DNA of 64,000 nucleotides from Balneolaceae bacterium UBA2956 (lineage in GTDB: Bacteria; Bacteroidota; Rhodothermia; Balneolales; Balneolaceae), in contig DEBM01000045.1 in assembly GCA_002348545.1 (NCBI GenBank), positions 62,001-126,000 on the forward strand, given 5' to 3'. This document shows, piece by piece, positions 18,335 to 27,136 of the stretch. The translations under genes and the position numbers were made by a program. Each line of letters begins with the position of its first letter. The stretch's first letter is position 1. Below the pieces are notes generated by a model. The model saw only the letters and a program-made list of their open reading frames with translations. It ran no database searches and had not been told where the DNA came from.

Positions 18335-21300
18335 CTAATGACTCTCATATATTTTTCTAAGCAAATCAATGGCATCCGATAAATTATCTACATCTTCAAA
18401 CATAAAACGTATAGCATCATCTTTTTGTATCATGGTATGATTATCTCCCATCACCTTTTTAATGTGATTGAGTATATTGGAAAATAAAGGAACTTCATAG
18501 TACGATCGTCCAAGTTTACTTTTTACTTTAGGACACATACACCACATCTTACCTACTCGTAAAGTAATTTTAACAAAATATAAGTTGGAGGCATAGAATT
18601 GAATCTTTTTGCTTTGCCATAACCGAATGGCTTCCTTAGGAAAGAGGCCAAATCGGTCTTCAACTTCAGATTTCCAATCTTCAATTTCTTCAATTGTATT
18701 GGCTTTGGCTAACTTTCGATAGAGATTTAGTCGTTCCACATTATCGGTCACATATTGTTGAGGAAGCAATGCGGGTTCATCCATTTCTATTTGTGTTTCG
18801 GGTATAGTTAATTTTTTTTCTCCACCCTCAAATAAATGATTGAATTCGCTTTCTTTTACTTCTTGCACAGCTTCATCCAATATTTTGGTATACAATTCGA
18901 AACCAATATCATTTATAAAGCCACTTTGCTCTCCACCCAGTATATCTCCTGCACCTCGAATATCAAGGTCACGCATGGCAATATTAAAACCTGATCCCAA
19001 ATCCGAAAACTCTTCCAGGGCAATAAGTCTTTTACGTGCCTCTGAGGTTAATTGTTCGATTGAGCGGGTAATTAAATAGCAAAAGGCCTTACGATTAGAT
19101 CGACCTACCCGACCTCTGAGTTGATGCAATTCTGATAGGCCAAAACGGTCAGCATCGTTTATAATTATAGTATTAGCATTACTGATGTCGATCCCATTTT
19201 CTATGATATTAGTTGAGATCAGTACATCGAATCGATGATTGTAAAAATCATGAATAATTTTCTCCAATTCAGTGACTTTCATTTGTCCATGAGCATATCT
19301 TATTCTAATATCAGGGACTAATGTGTGAATCATATTAGCAACCTCTTCAATATTTCCAACCTTGTTATGAATAAAAAAGGCTTGACCTCCACGGGAAATT
19401 TCTTGCATTAGAGCATCTCTAATTAGTGCCTCATCAAAGGAGTGAATTTCAGTCTGAACTGGACGTCTGTTGTATGGAGGAGTAGTTATAATACTCAAAT
19501 CTCGTGCACCCATAAGAGAGAATTGTAATGTTCTTGGGATAGGTGTTGCCGTGAGAGTGAGTACATCAACGGTCGCTTTTAACGCTTTTAATTTTTCCTT
19601 AGCGGATACTCCAAACCGTTGTTCTTCGTCGATTATAATTAAGCCTAAATCTTTAAATGAGATGTCTTTGGATAGTATTCTATGGGTCCCAATAAGAATA
19701 TCTACTTCACCTGTACTCACGCCTTTGAGTATTCTTTTTTGATCTTTTGTACTCTTAAACCTCGACAGAGCCTCTACTATAACCGGGAAGTCATTCATCC
19801 TTTTACTAAATGTTTTGAGATGCTGATCGGCCAAAAGGGTGGTAGGTACGAGTATAGCTACCTGCTTATTATCCATAACGGCTTTGAAAGAAGAGCGTAT
19901 GGCTACCTCTGTTTTTCCAAAGCCAACATCACCACAGACCAAGCGGTCCATAGGTTGCTCATTCATCATATCCTCTTTCACCGCTTTAATAGCTGAGTCT
20001 TGGTCTAGAGTCTCTTCAAATTCAAATCTAGCTTCCATTTCAACCTGCCATGCATTATCTGCTGAATATGCAAAAGCTTTTTGCATCTTTCTTTTGGCAT
20101 ATAATTCAATAAGTTCACGAGCAATATTTTTAACTTTTTTTCGTGTTTGAGCTTTTTTTCGTGCCCACTCACCGGATCCTAATATAGTGACTCTAGGCGC
20201 AACGCCTTCTTTTGATGAGTATTTTTGCAGCTTATGTAGGCTACTTAGATTGACATAAAGAGTTGAATTTTTCTGGTATTGTATGACGACTACTTCCTGA
20301 AGCACTCCCTTCACCTCAATCTTTTTAAAGCCAGAAAATTTTCCGATTCCATAATCGATATGCACTACATAATCACCTAGATTTAAGTCATAGATTTCTT
20401 TAAAGGATATACCACCGGAATATTTTCTTTTTTTAATTTTTGGCCGATGATATCGGTTGAATATCTGATGGTCGGTGTAGACAGCAATTTTTTGACTTTC
20501 AAGTATAAAACCTTTACTCAGAGACTGACTGAGTAAGGCATAAGTATGGCTTGGAGAAGATGAAGGTAGTAATTCATAAAACCGGTCAACTTGACCTTGA
20601 TTGTCACAACAAATATAGGTTTTAAATCCTTGTTTACTTTGACGTTCTATATTTTCAATGACCTGTTTAATAATGCCATTAAAATCTGGTTGAGGGCGAG
20701 CACCAAAAGTAAGGGTTTGGTTATAATCTATGCCTTCAGTAAATCCTGTATAACTCAGGCTAGTCGCTTTTTGATGTGTAATATCCCTAAATGAAACTGC
20801 ATTTAGAAATAATTTATCTGGAGAAATCTCATGCTCTTTTGGGTTGAAACGCTGAAGAGCATCATCATAAAGCTTTGTAAGATGACTAATAATTAAAGAT
20901 TCGTCTTTCACTATAAAATGCACTTTTTCTGCTAAGAAATGCAAAAGACTCTGTAAGTTTTCCTGCTTTACATTTGATATATCTGGAACAATCGATACTC
21001 GATCTAGAAAGGCTACTGAACGTTGAGAATCGGCGTCAAATTCACGAATACTTTCGATTTCATTACCAAAGAATTCAACACGGATTGGGTATTCACCTGA
21101 ATACGGGTAAATATCTAGAATGCCACCACGAATGGCCATTTCACCTGGCTCATCGACGAAACGTACATTTTTATACCCATGTGATGCTAAATGTTGCTGA
21201 ATATCTTCAAATTGATATTCTTGCGATTTTTCGAGTTCAAGTTTAGCTGATTGAAAAGTTTCTGGATCTTGTACAAAATCAAAAAGTCCTTCTGCAGAGC

Positions 21301-21694
21301 ACAGGATAATAAAGTCATTTTTTTCAGTGATTTTTTGCAAGACTTCAGTCCTTTGAACCATTGAACTGATATCTAAAATAGCGTCTTTATCGTAGGGTCG
21401 ACGTTTAAGTGCTGGAAAAGTAAGTACTTTTGAAATACTTAATTCCAGTAAGTCACTCTCCATAACTTGCATTTCTTCGTCGCTCTGACAAATAAAGATA
21501 ATAGGCTTCGAATGATTTAATCCTGCAATCAAAAATGATAGTAAAGAGCCTACTGCTTTCTTTAATTCAATTATTATTGGTCTTTCTTGAACAGATATCT
21601 TGGACTCAGATTCTTTGATAAGCCGGTAGTACTGTCGAAAGGATGAATCTTGTATAATATCTTTTACAAGATTCATCTTAGAATGATTACTCAT
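18335..21694 (-). CDS. mfd: Transcription-repair coupling factor Mfd
   Basis: Displaces stalled RNA polymerase at lesions and recruits UvrA. 1119 residues. Domains in order: UvrB-like region (1-350), the RNA-polymerase-interacting CarD-like domain starting at GDYVVHIDYGIG, the RecG-like translocase with Walker A GDVGFGKTEVA (about 583-593), DEEQ (about 688), TATPIPRTL and motif VI QLRGRVGRSNR, and the C-terminal TRCF domain. It sits between the vWA gene and sua5 with 2-nt gaps on each side, an unusual place inside a Bat-type operon. Confidence 0.97.
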   Translation of the reverse strand: MSNHSKMNLVKDIIQDSSFRQYYRLIKESESKISVQERPIIIELKKAVGSLLSFLIAGLNHSKPIIFICQSDEEMQVMESDLLELSISKVLTFPALKRRPYDKDAILDISSMVQRTEVLQKITEKNDFIILCSAEGLFDFVQDPETFQSAKLELEKSQEYQFEDIQQHLASHGYKNVRFVDEPGEMAIRGGILDIYPYSGEYPIRVEFFGNEIESIREFDADSQRSVAFLDRVSIVPDISNVKQENLQSLLHFLAEKVHFIVKDESLIISHLTKLYDDALQRFNPKEHEISPDKLFLNAVSFRDITHQKATSLSYTGFTEGIDYNQTLTFGARPQPDFNGIIKQVIENIERQSKQGFKTYICCDNQGQVDRFYELLPSSSPSHTYALLSQSLSKGFILESQKIAVYTDHQIFNRYHRPKIKKRKYSGGISFKEIYDLNLGDYVVHIDYGIGKFSGFKKIEVKGVLQEVVVIQYQKNSTLYVNLSSLHKLQKYSSKEGVAPRVTILGSGEWARKKAQTRKKVKNIARELIELYAKRKMQKAFAYSADNAWQVEMEARFEFEETLDQDSAIKAVKEDMMNEQPMDRLVCGDVGFGKTEVAIRSSFKAVMDNKQVAILVPTTLLADQHLKTFSKRMNDFPVIVEALSRFKSTKDQKRILKGVSTGEVDILIGTHRILSKDISFKDLGLIIIDEEQRFGVSAKEKLKALKATVDVLTLTATPIPRTLQFSLMGARDLSIITTPPYNRRPVQTEIHSFDEALIRDALMQEISRGGQAFFIHNKVGNIEEVANMIHTLVPDIRIRYAHGQMKVTELEKIIHDFYNHRFDVLISTNIIENGIDISNANTIIINDADRFGLSELHQLRGRVGRSNRKAFCYLITRSIEQLTSEARKRLIALEEFSDLGSGFNIAMRDLDIRGAGDILGGEQSGFINDIGFELYTKILDEAVQEVKESEFNHLFEGGEKKLTIPETQIEMDEPALLPQQYVTDNVERLNLYRKLAKANTIEEIEDWKSEVEDRFGLFPKEAIRLWQSKKIQFYASNLYFVKITLRVGKMWCMCPKVKSKLGRSYYEVPLFSNILNHIKKVMGDNHTMIQKDDAIRFMFEDVDNLSDAIDLLRKIYESH

Positions 21695-21696
21695 TA

Positions 21697-22695
21697 TTAG
21701 ACCTCAACTATTGAACGCAAAACAAATTGCTTGAGAAGAAAGTAGCCAGTCATAAATAGTAGACTCAATGCTATATAGATAGGATAAAGATCGGTGAAAT
21801 CGGTGTAGATAATTTCTTCTACTTTAGTTCGTTCAAGGGTATCTATCTCTTGGTAAATTCTCAGTAATTCTTGGGAATCAGTAGCTCTATAATACTTCCC
21901 ACCCGTTAGCTCAGCTACACGTAGTAACATTTCTTCATCTAAATCTACCTGAATATTACGATATCTACGCCCAAAAATTGGATCATCAACCGGATATGGA
22001 GCGGTTCCTCGGGATCCTGCTCCAATTGTATATATTTTAATATCATAAGCGATAGCTAAATCAGCTGCGGTTACAGGGTCTATTTCACCTGCATTATTTT
22101 GTCCATCAGTGAGTAATATGATTACTTTACTTTTTGCTTCACTGTCCTTGAGTCTATTGACAGAGGTAGCAATACCCATCCCAATAGCTGTTCCGTCTTG
22201 AATTACTCCCATTTCAACTTCATCAACTAATTCTTTTAAAAGTCGGTAGTCTAATGTTGGAGGGCAAACTGTAAAACTTTGCATGGCAAATGAAACTAAT
22301 CCAATACGATCTGAAATACGTTGATCTATGAATTCTTTTGCAACTTCTCTTGCTGCTTCGAATCGATTAGGCTTTAAATCCTCAGCTTTCATAGATGATG
22401 AGATATCCAATGTCAAAACGATATCAATACCCTCTGCATTTCGCTCAACAGTGGTCAATTGTTCTTGTGGTCGAGCTAGGCCGTAAATTAAACACGCAAT
22501 GCCAAGTATGAAGAAAAGTTGCTCTAACCAATGCAGGTACTGCTTGCCATTACCTTGTAAATTTTTGAACGCTTCTGTATCTGAAAATAAAAGAGCAGGC
22601 TTTTTCTTATACAGAAAGCGATAGACATAAATGACCACGATAAACGGAATAATCAAGTAAGCCCAAAGCCATATTGGATCTCCGAATTCAATCAT
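21697..22695 (-). CDS. vWA-domain membrane protein, BatA-like
   Basis: 332 residues: two N-terminal membrane helices (about 8-27 and 55-75), a von Willebrand factor A domain with a complete MIDAS (DISSS at about 96-100, a Thr in the middle loop, LTDGQNN later), and a C-terminal helix (about 308-325). This is the BatA/Aerotolerance layout. Its start overlaps the BatD-like stop by 4 bp. Probably works with DUF58 and BatD-like partners in the inner membrane; the molecular function of Bat complexes is unsettled. Confidence 0.88.
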   Translation of the reverse strand: MIEFGDPIWLWAYLIIPFIVVIYVYRFLYKKKPALLFSDTEAFKNLQGNGKQYLHWLEQLFFILGIACLIYGLARPQEQLTTVERNAEGIDIVLTLDISSSMKAEDLKPNRFEAAREVAKEFIDQRISDRIGLVSFAMQSFTVCPPTLDYRLLKELVDEVEMGVIQDGTAIGMGIATSVNRLKDSEAKSKVIILLTDGQNNAGEIDPVTAADLAIAYDIKIYTIGAGSRGTAPYPVDDPIFGRRYRNIQVDLDEEMLLRVAELTGGKYYRATDSQELLRIYQEIDTLERTKVEEIIYTDFTDLYPIYIALSLLFMTGYFLLKQFVLRSIVEV

Positions 22696-23771
22696 GACAG
22701 AAAATCATCTTTTTGAAAATTTTGTGAATAACCATGAAGGTCTTCAAATTCTTTTTTATGAGTGTGAAGGCGTCTTTTATGCCGTTCAAAGAGTAGATCT
22801 ATGCAAGCAAAAGACTCATCTAAAAGGAACCGTATTTGCTCTTCATTAGGCTTATATTTGGCAAATTTGACTCGATCTGCATTGATCAGTAAACTCCCAA
22901 TTTTCTGAATTATGTCAGTTGATTCAGCCACCTTATTGAGGTAATCGAGTAATTCTCGAGAGGTAGATTCTAAGGCTGGAAAACCATAAAGCTCTTCATA
23001 ATAAACTCGGAATGCATCACTTACACGTGAGTAATAGATTTTGATAGTAATTTCGGTTTTTGGAAATTCGTCATCTTGAATAAATTCTAATTTACTTTTT
23101 AAGGCTCCTAAAGGGGACTCATAAACTGGTAGTTCTGAGAACTGTATAGGCTCAGTTATTATTTTTTGAGAACGGTGATGCCACCATAAAAAAGTTAGTA
23201 TTGCTAAAACAATTCCAATAATAAAAATATACAACCATGGGCTAGAAAAGGAATAATTTGGTTTAATCGGATTTAATTCAAGTGAATCACCACGTGCTGT
23301 AATTAGTTCTAGCTTTGAGCTAAATGGTAAACGAATGGGTGGGGCTATTATCGAAAAGGTGTCTTCCTTGGCCTTGTATAATATTTGCAAACCACTTAGC
23401 AGCAGATCCTGATTACCAAAGTATTGAAAGGTATAAACAACACTATCTTTAAAAGCAGTTGACCCATAGCTGGCATCTCTAAGAAAAAGACTTGGAGGGA
23501 AATAGCTAGAATCTGGGAAGATAATTTCATATTCAATACGTGATGGGGTAGCCATGGTAATTTTGAATGGAGTCGAAATGCGAACAGAGTCGGTTTCTGA
23601 ATAAATTCGTAGTTCATTCTTTAATTGTAGTTCAAATGGGGCTTCGTTGTTTGTGCGAGTCTGAATTTGCGCATGACTTGTAATGGAGCTAAAGTAAGTC
23701 CACGAAATAATTAAGCATAATACAAAAGTATTACATCCAAGAAGGTTGTTCGAGTTCTTTTTAGGGTACAT
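22692..23771 (-). CDS. BatD/DUF4381-like membrane protein
   Basis: 359 residues: an N-terminal signal segment (ending near SHAQ), a beta-rich periplasmic domain (about 40-165), one membrane helix (about 174-193, followed by WWHHRSQ) and a cytoplasmic helical domain. This is the layout of proteins encoded beside vWA genes in MoxR/DUF58 clusters. The family assignment rests on topology and context rather than a clear motif. Promoter elements upstream are not obvious. Confidence 0.65.
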   Translation of the reverse strand: MYPKKNSNNLLGCNTFVLCLIISWTYFSSITSHAQIQTRTNNEAPFELQLKNELRIYSETDSVRISTPFKITMATPSRIEYEIIFPDSSYFPPSLFLRDASYGSTAFKDSVVYTFQYFGNQDLLLSGLQILYKAKEDTFSIIAPPIRLPFSSKLELITARGDSLELNPIKPNYSFSSPWLYIFIIGIVLAILTFLWWHHRSQKIITEPIQFSELPVYESPLGALKSKLEFIQDDEFPKTEITIKIYYSRVSDAFRVYYEELYGFPALESTSRELLDYLNKVAESTDIIQKIGSLLINADRVKFAKYKPNEEQIRFLLDESFACIDLLFERHKRRLHTHKKEFEDLHGYSQNFQKDDFLS

Positions 23772-23950
23772 TATTCATATCTTTCTTTCGAATAATTGCG
23801 CTAAATGACTTTTATGAGTTTGTAACAATCACGTTTTTTCTGACTTCCTTTGCAGTATACGCATAGTTAAAGATGCATATACTCTTGTGGTACTATCAAG
23901 CAATTCAAACAATATAAAATACTAACTATCAAACTTAATTAGGTGGTTAT

Positions 23951-23981
23951 TTTGTTTGAAATGGTAGGAATTGTAAGTTTA
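23951..23981 (+). promoter_or_regulatory. Candidate promoter for the M23 peptidase gene
   Basis: TTTG, then 19 nt, then TAAGTTTA. This is the Bacteroidota sigma-A spacing with a 7/8 match to TAnnTTTG. It is the only such pair I see in the roughly 300-nt divergent gap between the BatD-like gene and this gene; otherwise that gap holds nothing recognisable. Confidence 0.4.
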
Positions 23982-24067
23982 TTTGGATTATCTGCAAGAT
24001 CTATGCAGTACCGGTTACGTTTAACAATGAAAATAAAGTGTTTGTATTTATTCATTATACTGCCTAA

Positions 24068-25393
24068 ATGACTTATTTTTTAGGTATTGTTTTACTTTAC
24101 TTTATGTTCCAACACTATTTGGTTCTTTTGGCTTTATTTCTTTTTTATGGTCTTGCTGGTTGTTTGTTTCAACCTCAAATGACAGAGGTTGGTTCGGATA
24201 CACTCAGTGAGATTGAAGAAGAGTTTCCAATCGATGGATTTGGATATGCCTCAGATATTGGAGTATTAGAACGTGATAAGGTTCGAGCAAATCAAAGTTT
24301 GTATGAGCTGTTAGATGAAATGGGTATTTCACAGCAGGAAATTTGGCAAGTATCCATTGAATTGAAGCAAAGATTAGGTTTTCGATTTTTAAAACAAAAC
24401 CAAATATACTATCGATATCGGAAACACAATAACTTTGATGATGTATCCTATGCTCCTGTACTTATTCTAATGGAGTCCAATGTGCGCTACATAAAAATAG
24501 ATTTGAGCGATGGTATCCTTGTTCAGGCATCTGCCAAACCAACTGCAGTTCGGATTCGTCAGGTTGAAGGGGTTATAGAGTCTTCATTGTACGAGTCCTT
24601 GGTATCGCAAGATCATTCTACAGGAGTTGGAATAGAGTTAAATAAAATATTTGCATGGCAGATTGATTTTTTCCGCTTATATCGTGGCGATAATTATCGT
24701 GCTATTTACGAAGAATTTATATCGGAAGGAGAAGTGGTTGGAGTAGGTAGAGTGCTAGCCGCTGAGTTTGTTCATCAAAATAGTCTGTATAAAGCATTTT
24801 ATTATGAGGACGATCAGCAGCAGGGATACTATGATTCTGAAGGAAATGGAATTCAAAAGGCTTTACTCAAAGCACCATTTAGATATAATCAACGAATTAG
24901 TTCAAGTTTTAATTATAGTCGATTTCATCCTCTTTTGAAACAAAGTATACCCCATACAGGCACAGATTATGCAGCACCACTAGGAACACCCGTGATAGCT
25001 GTTGGTGATGGAGAAATAATTGAATCTAAATTCAAGGGTGCAAATGGGAATATTGTGCAAATACAGCATAATAGTATTTACAGAACAGCGTATTTGCACC
25101 TTGACGGATTTGGTCCTAATATTAAGAAGGGGGTACAGGTAAAACAAGGTCAAGTGATTGGATATGTGGGTCGAACGGGTAGAGTGACAGGAGTACATTT
25201 GCACTACACATTGTATGAAAACAATGTACCTGTTAATTCAGTTGAGGTTGATTTACCCTCTCAAAAATCCTTGACTGAATCTGCTAGTGAGGCATTTAAT
25301 CTCGAAGTCCAAAAATATTCCTTTTTCTTAGGTCAAAGCAGGATTGTATCGGCTACTAATAACGATTCATACGACGTTGAAAAAAACTCATAA
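24068..25393 (+). CDS. M23 peptidase, probable lipoprotein
   Basis: 441 residues from the first ATG. An in-frame ATG 36 nt further gives a cleaner lipoprotein signal, with lipobox LAGC (Cys32 counted from the first ATG), so the mature protein is probably membrane-anchored in the envelope. A central domain of about 200 residues resembles regions preceding LytM domains. The C-terminal M23 domain has the zinc ligands in HTGTDYAAP (about 296) and GVHLHY (about 376-380), so it should be an active peptidoglycan endopeptidase. It interrupts the minus-strand Bat cluster, and its 3' end overlaps the DUF58 3' end by 38 bp. Confidence 0.9.
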   Translation: MTYFLGIVLLYFMFQHYLVLLALFLFYGLAGCLFQPQMTEVGSDTLSEIEEEFPIDGFGYASDIGVLERDKVRANQSLYELLDEMGISQQEIWQVSIELKQRLGFRFLKQNQIYYRYRKHNNFDDVSYAPVLILMESNVRYIKIDLSDGILVQASAKPTAVRIRQVEGVIESSLYESLVSQDHSTGVGIELNKIFAWQIDFFRLYRGDNYRAIYEEFISEGEVVGVGRVLAAEFVHQNSLYKAFYYEDDQQQGYYDSEGNGIQKALLKAPFRYNQRISSSFNYSRFHPLLKQSIPHTGTDYAAPLGTPVIAVGDGEIIESKFKGANGNIVQIQHNSIYRTAYLHLDGFGPNIKKGVQVKQGQVIGYVGRTGRVTGVHLHYTLYENNVPVNSVEVDLPSQKSLTESASEAFNLEVQKYSFFLGQSRIVSATNNDSYDVEKNS

Positions 25394-26231
25394 GAGGTCG
25401 TATATACGATTTGTTGGTATGTACAACAATGGTATCCATATGTAACTTCATCATACGCATATCAAAATCGTCATGTTTTGCTTTAAGCTTTCTTTGGAGA
25501 TGGGTACGTAGTTTTTTGCTAGAACTATCTATTAAGACGTACTCACCTGTTTCGGCATTGTATAAGGGTAATAAGCCTAAATTTGGCAACTCTTCTTCAA
25601 ATGGGTGCCGTATACTTAGGTTAACAAGATCATGTTTTTGATTAGTTATTTTTAATGATGTTTCATATTCAGAATCTTGAAAATCAGATGCTAATACAAC
25701 TATGGATCTACGATTTAGTAAACGATTAACATAATTTAATGCAGTGGATATGCTGGTACCGTTTCCTTTTGCTTTAGTAGTATAAAGCTCCCTTATAATT
25801 CTGAGTACATGTTTTTTTCCTTTCTTTGGCGGGACCACTTTTTCCACCACATCACTGAAAAGTATTAAGCCAACTTTATCGCCATTTTGTATGGCACTAA
25901 ATGCTAGTACTGCACAGATTTCAATAGCTAACTCCGACTTAGTGTATGTTTTAGTGCCTAAACTACCACTATTAGAAATATCGACACAGAGCATCAGGGT
26001 TTGTTCTCGTTCTTCTTCAAAAATTTTAATGAAAGGTTCACCCGTTCGGGCTGTAACATTCCAATCAATTTGCCTAATATCATCACCATAACAATAAGAT
26101 CTAACTTCAGAAAATGCCATACCCCTACCTTTGAAAGCCGACTGATATTCACCACCAAATAGATTATTAACTAATCCCTTAGTTTGTATTTCAAGTTTAC
26201 GAATTTTTTTTAGGATCTCTTTTGAAATCAT
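25356..26231 (-). CDS. DUF58 domain protein (Bat/MoxR-associated)
   Basis: 291 residues from the ATG that gives MISKEILKKIRKLEI, the usual N-terminus. An in-frame ATG 93 nt upstream is open, but its extra 31 residues look like leader sequence and begin beside a -7-like element. Seen: the DUF58 hallmark RSYCYGDDIRQIDWNVTAR (about 48-66) and a vWA-like fold with DISNSGS. DUF58 proteins act with MoxR ATPases and Bat vWA proteins. No moxR gene is in the window; the gene is separated from batA/batD by the opposite-strand M23 gene. Confidence 0.88.
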   Translation of the reverse strand: MISKEILKKIRKLEIQTKGLVNNLFGGEYQSAFKGRGMAFSEVRSYCYGDDIRQIDWNVTARTGEPFIKIFEEEREQTLMLCVDISNSGSLGTKTYTKSELAIEICAVLAFSAIQNGDKVGLILFSDVVEKVVPPKKGKKHVLRIIRELYTTKAKGNGTSISTALNYVNRLLNRRSIVVLASDFQDSEYETSLKITNQKHDLVNLSIRHPFEEELPNLGLLPLYNAETGEYVLIDSSSKKLRTHLQRKLKAKHDDFDMRMMKLHMDTIVVHTNKSYIRPLMSFFQRRMNRY

Positions 26232-26312
26232 AGTAATTACAGTTATACAATGGTAGAAATTGTTATGTTTAAAAGCATAGAAAACAACTTCATTGATTTG
26301 ATTTAATGTTCC

Positions 26313-26320
26313 AAACATAC
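26313..26320 (-). promoter_or_regulatory. Candidate -7 element for the DUF58 gene
   Basis: Minus strand TATGTTTG matches TAnnTTTG exactly, about 80 nt before the chosen ATG. No good -33 partner is seen. It abuts the alternative upstream start, which supports the shorter DUF58 protein. Confidence 0.25.
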
Positions 26321-26354
26321 ACAATATGATAAAAATACATAAGACTAAAACAAT

Positions 26355-27089
26355 ATGGGGTTAGAAACCGCTACTGCAATAGTTTTACGAACAATTGATT
26401 ATCAAGAGTCTAGTAAAATAATCACCGTACTCACAGAGTCATTTGGAAAGTTTGCTCTTATTGCGAGAGGTGCAAAGAAACCAAAAGGGCAATATAGTGG
26501 CGTTTTAGAAGTTGGAAACACTTTAGATATAAGCTTTGCATACAAACCAAATCGTACAGTTCAGGATCTAAGATCAGTTGACTTGGTCCTCTCAGTATCT
26601 AATCTAAGAAGAGATTTTATAACATGGCTTCTGTTGTTTCAAGTCTTGGACCGAATAACTGCTTTGATTCATGAGCATGAAATCAATAATGATTTATATA
26701 AGCTTTTGAGTCAATTCTTGATCTGGTTAACTCAACAAGAACAAGTTCCAGTACACGTATTACCTTATATTCAGATTCGATGTATGAGTTGCAGTGGAAT
26801 TGAATTGCAGTTTGAACTTACTAAGCTGGCTAAGCAGTCGTATTTACATATCCCGAGCGGGTTGCTTAGTGAGATATCTACCCAAGCAGGAGAGAAAAAA
26901 TTTAACCATCGACAAACGAAGTTTCTCATTGCTGTGTTATTAAGTAAATCAAAGGATTTTCTCACAATTAACTTAAGTAAAAATGAGTTAGTTGAGTTGG
27001 TGCAACATTTGGATGCCTATTTTCATTATCATATAGAAGGTTATAATCCGCAACGGTCTCAACAATTTTTCGATCTTGTTGTATCCTAA
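26355..27089 (+). CDS. recO: DNA repair protein RecO
   Basis: Mediator that loads RecA on SSB-coated single strands and anneals strands in the RecFOR pathway. 244 residues: an N-terminal OB fold (AIVLRTIDYQESSKIITVLTE, GKFALIARGAKKPKG) and a helical C-terminal domain. Only one CxxC (CMSC, about 143-146) of the usual four-Cys zinc site is visible, so the zinc knuckle may be lost. Divergent from DUF58. Confidence 0.85.
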   Translation: MGLETATAIVLRTIDYQESSKIITVLTESFGKFALIARGAKKPKGQYSGVLEVGNTLDISFAYKPNRTVQDLRSVDLVLSVSNLRRDFITWLLLFQVLDRITALIHEHEINNDLYKLLSQFLIWLTQQEQVPVHVLPYIQIRCMSCSGIELQFELTKLAKQSYLHIPSGLLSEISTQAGEKKFNHRQTKFLIAVLLSKSKDFLTINLSKNELVELVQHLDAYFHYHIEGYNPQRSQQFFDLVVS

Positions 27090-27136
27090 CCATTAACTTA
27101 AATAATACATGCTACATATTTATAGGTTATACATAG

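Noticed and set aside
23961..24071. A 36-codon reading frame whose stop overlaps the M23 peptidase ATG (ATGA)
   Set aside because: It overlaps the candidate M23 promoter, has no recognisable content, and short frames like this are common by chance in AT-rich gaps.
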